Positions 14,149-16,550 of a stretch of 16,550 nucleotides of DNA are shown here, piece after piece; the first letter of the stretch is position 1; each line of letters begins with the position of its first letter. The translations under genes were made by a program, and so were the position numbers. Under the pieces are notes generated by a model that had not been told where the DNA came from, made no database searches, and saw nothing but the letters and a program-made list of their open reading frames with translations. The DNA is taken from positions 1 through 16,550 of the forward strand of contig CANBFZ010000006.1 in assembly GCA_947367725.1 (NCBI GenBank), given 5' to 3'. Source of the DNA: an uncultured Eubacterium sp. (GTDB taxonomy: Bacteria; Bacillota; Clostridia; Peptostreptococcales; Anaerovoracaceae).

Positions 14149-15327
14149 ATGCAGGAAAAAGAATTTAGAGATTTGTTGCTGGCGCAGGTGCATACCTTTG
14201 AGAACGAGGTCATTGCACTGAATGATTATATGGCAGAACATCCAGAAACTGGGTCAGCAGAATATGAAAGTTCCCGAAGAATTGTGGATTTGCTGAGAAA
14301 ACATGGGATGGAAACAGAATATCCTTTTGCTGGATTCGATACAGCCTTTAAAGGAACGATCCATCCAGAAAAGAAACATCGAATGGCGCTGTTGGTAGAA
14401 TATGACGCCCTGCGTGGACTTGGGCATGCCTGTGGACACTGTGCCAGCGGGGCAGCCAGTGTGCTTGCCGCATTGGCGCTGCATCAGGTCAAAGAACAGC
14501 TGGCGTTTGGTGTGGACATTATCGGCACCCCAGACGAGGAAATCAAAGGGGATAAATGCTATATGGCAGAGCAGGGTGTGTTTGACGGCTATGATTTTGC
14601 AGCCATGGTGCATATGGGCGGATTCAACACGGCAGAAGTCAGTTTTATTGCGCTGGATGGATTGGGATTCAAATGGCACGGGACGCCAGCCCATGCGGCA
14701 GCAGCACCGGAGAAGGGCAGAAATGCACTCAATGCAGCGAGACTCTTTTTAGAAGCCACCGATATGATGCGGCAACATGTCATTCAGGAGGCAAGGATGC
14801 ACGGCTTCATCAAGAATGGCGGTGCGGCTTCCAATATTGTTCCAGACTTTGCAGAAATTGAATTCTTAACAAGAGCGCCAAAGAGACAGGATTTAAATGA
14901 TATCACCGCTTGGGTCAAGGACTGTGCGAAAGCGGCAGCAATGGCAACACGGACAGAAGTGGAATCGTTTTTAGTCGGGGCGCCGTTTCATGAACTGCAT
15001 ATCAGCGAGATTGGAAAGCGGATTATGGAATCCTGTTTTGAAGATTTGGGCATCGACTTTGCCAAAGGCAAATCTGCTATGACAGGTTCTTCCGATATTG
15101 GGAATGTAGACTACCGGTGCCCGACCTTTCATCCGATTATGGGGATTGGGAAGAATTATGATGCGCATACGAAGGAGTTTGCGGCGGAGATGACTTGTGC
15201 GGGAACCCACCGTGCAATTAAAAATTCTGCGGATTATCTGTTGACGTTGACGGCGAAGCTTTATACAGACAGCGCATTACTTGCAGAGCTGAAAGCAGAT
15301 CATAAAGCATATCGTGGATATGCGTGA
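14149..15327 (+). CDS. M20-family amidohydrolase, AbgB/PM20D2-like
   Basis: This is a cytoplasmic zinc-dependent amidohydrolase of 392 residues. Candidate metal ligands follow the M20 pattern: EYDALRGLGHACGH (84-97, with C95 and H97), DEE (129-131), MVHMGG (H155) and FHPIMGIG (H328). The segment TGSSDIGNVDY (312-322) matches the AbgB/PM20D2 branch, which cleaves p-aminobenzoyl-glutamate or dipeptides such as beta-alanyl-lysine/ornithine. The dimerisation-type domain begins near LDGLGFKWHGTPAHAA (169-184). ATG 14149 has AGAGGG 7 nt upstream; an ATG at 14119 has no ribosome binding site. It is first in a unit with a guanidino-group hydrolase and a RocB-like peptidase, so I infer that it opens an amide bond in an arginine- or ornithine-containing compound. 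The substrate is unproven. Confidence 0.87.
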   Translation: MQEKEFRDLLLAQVHTFENEVIALNDYMAEHPETGSAEYESSRRIVDLLRKHGMETEYPFAGFDTAFKGTIHPEKKHRMALLVEYDALRGLGHACGHCASGAASVLAALALHQVKEQLAFGVDIIGTPDEEIKGDKCYMAEQGVFDGYDFAAMVHMGGFNTAEVSFIALDGLGFKWHGTPAHAAAAPEKGRNALNAARLFLEATDMMRQHVIQEARMHGFIKNGGAASNIVPDFAEIEFLTRAPKRQDLNDITAWVKDCAKAAAMATRTEVESFLVGAPFHELHISEIGKRIMESCFEDLGIDFAKGKSAMTGSSDIGNVDYRCPTFHPIMGIGKNYDAHTKEFAAEMTCAGTHRAIKNSADYLLTLTAKLYTDSALLAELKADHKAYRGYA

Positions 15328-15354
15328 AAAGAACATAAATACTATGTGATAATG

Positions 15355-15386
15355 AGGGAATGTATGAGAATGCATTCCCTTTTTTT
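15355..15386 (+). terminator. Intra-operon rho-independent terminator
   Basis: AGGGAATG (15355-15362) pairs with CATTCCCT (15373-15380), followed by a T-run to 15386. It sits 27 nt after the M20 stop and 29 nt before the next ATG, with no evident new promoter, so it may be partial and reduce downstream expression. Confidence 0.75.
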
Positions 15387-15415
15387 AAAAAATATTTTTA
15401 AGATGGAGGAAAGAT

Positions 15416-16291
15416 ATGAATTACGGATGCCAGAGCATGGTCAAAAAAATTGACACAATTTTAATTAAGAAGCCGGAAGCGGCGTTTGTGAGCCAGGAGA
15501 ATCTAAATAAGAACTGGGAAGCCTTTCAGTATTTCGGTTGTCCAGATTATGAAAAGGTGCTAGAGGAATATGCCGCTTTTGAGAAAATCATCAGGGATCA
15601 TGTGAAACACGTATATGAATTGCCTTATGATGAAAGGACGGGACTGGACTCTATTTATACCCATGATTCCCTGAAAGTGACGGAAAAGGGTGCGATCTAC
15701 TTTCCGATGGGCAAAGCGCTCAGAAGCAAAGAGCGCTTTGCGACAGAGGCTTTTTTAACAGCACACGGGGTACCGACCCTGGGCTATATTGAAGCGCCGG
15801 GTAAAATGGAAGGCGGTGACGTGCTTTGGATTGACGAAAAGACGGTTGCAATCGGCAGAGGGTATAGAACCAATGACGAGGGAATCCGCCAGTTCAAGGC
15901 GCTGACAAAGGATTTTATCGATGAATATATCGTTATTCCAATGCCCCATGGCGATGGAGAAGAAGCCTGCCTGCATCTGATGAGCATTATCAGTTTTGTG
16001 GATACGGATAAAGCCGTCGTTTACTCTAAATACATGCCGGTATTTTTCAGAGAATACCTGATTGAAAAAGGTATCCAACTCATTGAATGTAATGATGAAG
16101 AGTATGATTATCTTGGCACAAATCTTTTGGCGCTGGAACCGGGGATCTGTGTACTGATTGCGGGATGTCCAGAAATTCAGAAAAAAATTGAAGATGCAGG
16201 GGTTACGGTATATACGTATGAAGGAAAAGAATTGTCCTATAGAGGAACCGGCGGACCGACTTGTCTGACCTGTCCTGTCTGCAGAAAATAA
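15416..16291 (+). CDS. DDAH/arginine-deiminase-like guanidino hydrolase
   Basis: This 291-residue protein has the pentein fold of amidinotransferases, arginine deiminases and dimethylarginine dimethylaminohydrolases. These enzymes attack a guanidinium carbon through a Cys thiolate; hydrolases of the group give citrulline or a citrulline-like ureido product. Key residues are in place: HDSL with Asp near 83, MEGGDVLW (E132, D135), CLHLMS with the catalytic His (H187) and GGPTC with the nucleophile Cys (C283). The length of under 300 fits the DDAH-like branch better than the roughly 410-residue arginine deiminase. The tail reads CLTCPVC, a CxxCxxC run that includes the nucleophile. The ATG at 15416 has GGAGGA upstream. 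It lies after an internal terminator and 18 nt before the RocB-like gene. The exact substrate (arginine, methylarginine or another guanidino acid) cannot be told. Confidence 0.85.
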   Translation: MNYGCQSMVKKIDTILIKKPEAAFVSQENLNKNWEAFQYFGCPDYEKVLEEYAAFEKIIRDHVKHVYELPYDERTGLDSIYTHDSLKVTEKGAIYFPMGKALRSKERFATEAFLTAHGVPTLGYIEAPGKMEGGDVLWIDEKTVAIGRGYRTNDEGIRQFKALTKDFIDEYIVIPMPHGDGEEACLHLMSIISFVDTDKAVVYSKYMPVFFREYLIEKGIQLIECNDEEYDYLGTNLLALEPGICVLIAGCPEIQKKIEDAGVTVYTYEGKELSYRGTGGPTCLTCPVCRK

Positions 16292-16309
16292 CAGTGTAAG
16301 GGAGCAGTC

Positions 16310-16550
16310 ATGAAACATCACGATTTGGATTTTATGTCGCTGGGTGAAAAAATCAAAGAGATTCTTTATGCATATGTGAAAATAGAAAGTTATACGAACA
16401 CGGCAGGGGAACGACTGGTAGAAGATTTCTTCACGAAACATTTTGCACAGATTGCGTACTTTCAAAATCATCCGGAAGATTGGGGACTTTATCCACTGGA
16501 ACATGACCCTTTGGGTAGACATGTCTGCTGGGCCATGGTAAGGGGAAAAG
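16310..16550 (+). CDS. RocB-like M20 peptidase, N-terminal part
   Basis: The first 80 codons of a gene that continues beyond the window. The sequence KIESYTNTAGE, then FFTKHFAQIAYFQNHPE, then LYPLEHDPLGRHV followed by AMVRGKG, follows the start of Bacillus RocB ('arginine utilization protein', a member of the M20 peptidase superfamily encoded in the arginine catabolic regulon). The biochemical role of RocB itself is unsettled. The start is ATG 16310 with TAAGGGAG upstream, 18 nt after the preceding stop, so it is probably co-transcribed with the DDAH-like gene. Metal-binding residues lie outside the visible part. Confidence 0.8.
   Translation, partial: MKHHDLDFMSLGEKIKEILYAYVKIESYTNTAGERLVEDFFTKHFAQIAYFQNHPEDWGLYPLEHDPLGRHVCWAMVRGK

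Noticed and set aside
14254..14694. A 146-codon minus-strand frame in the M20 gene
   Set aside because: It is the shadow of a gene with all M20 metal-site motifs and has no start context or family pattern.
15755..16522. A 255-codon minus-strand reading frame opposite the DDAH-like and RocB-like genes
   Set aside because: It lies antisense to two well-supported genes, its product shows no recognisable motif, and it has a basic, Phe/Ile/Arg-rich composition typical of antisense frames.
1..16550. CRISPR arrays, tRNA genes, insertion sequences or attachment sites
   Set aside because: I found no regularly spaced repeats, no cloverleaf with a TTC-type T-arm in the gaps, no transposase or integrase and no flanking target duplications. 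A systematic scan was not possible.

Overview
The window looks like chromosomal DNA of a low-to-mid-GC anaerobic member of the Bacillota, most likely a clostridial lineage. The evidence is strong AGGAGG-type ribosome binding sites, sigma-A promoters with 17-bp spacers, rho-independent terminators, a YycJ/WalJ hydrolase next to RlmH, a group-B-like [FeFe] hydrogenase and a 'Gram-positive' RND permease. I cannot name the genus. No rRNA, tRNA, CRISPR array, insertion sequence or phage gene was found. Nearly all genes look intact, and only the first and last are cut by the window edges.

Layout. (1) 1-1740: the start of aroB (3-dehydroquinate synthase, minus strand) is divergent from a two-gene unit encoding a SanA/YdcF-like DUF218 membrane protein and a CmpB-like (PF06541) multi-spanning membrane protein. 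The two promoters overlap. (2) 1741-2934: a terminator, then a class-V aminotransferase of the cysteine-desulfurase-like family. (3) 2951-7953: a consensus promoter nested inside the preceding terminator hairpin drives an RND-family exporter with a large coiled-coil insertion, followed 12 bp later by a multi-cluster [FeFe] hydrogenase. (4) 8191-9543: a solitary minus-strand AAA_14/DUF4143 ATPase. (5) 9733-11477: a minus-strand pair, RNase HI followed by a protein related to F420-0:glutamate ligase. (6) 11723-13015: divergent yycJ/walJ and rlmH. (7) 13016-13257: a convergent termination zone with strong hairpins for both strands and a possible small RNA. (8) 13258-16550: a FadR-type GntR regulator divergent from a catabolic unit of an M20 (AbgB/PM20D2-like) amidohydrolase, a DDAH/arginine-deiminase-like hydrolase and the start of a RocB-like M20 peptidase.

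How the genes may work together. The last region reads most easily as a regulated catabolic locus for an amide- or peptide-linked arginine or other guanidino compound. One enzyme would cleave the amide bond, another would hydrolyse the guanidinium group, and the RocB-like protein would act on the products. A 13-bp AT-rich element occurs exactly three times in the gntR/M20 intergenic region. Two copies cover the -10 boxes of the divergent promoters and the third lies just downstream in inverted orientation, so it is a good candidate operator. The substrate is not known from the sequence. The rest is mostly housekeeping (aroB, rnhA, rlmH, yycJ) plus three genes of uncertain role: the coiled-coil RND permease, the group-B-like hydrogenase and the orphan F420-ligase-like protein.
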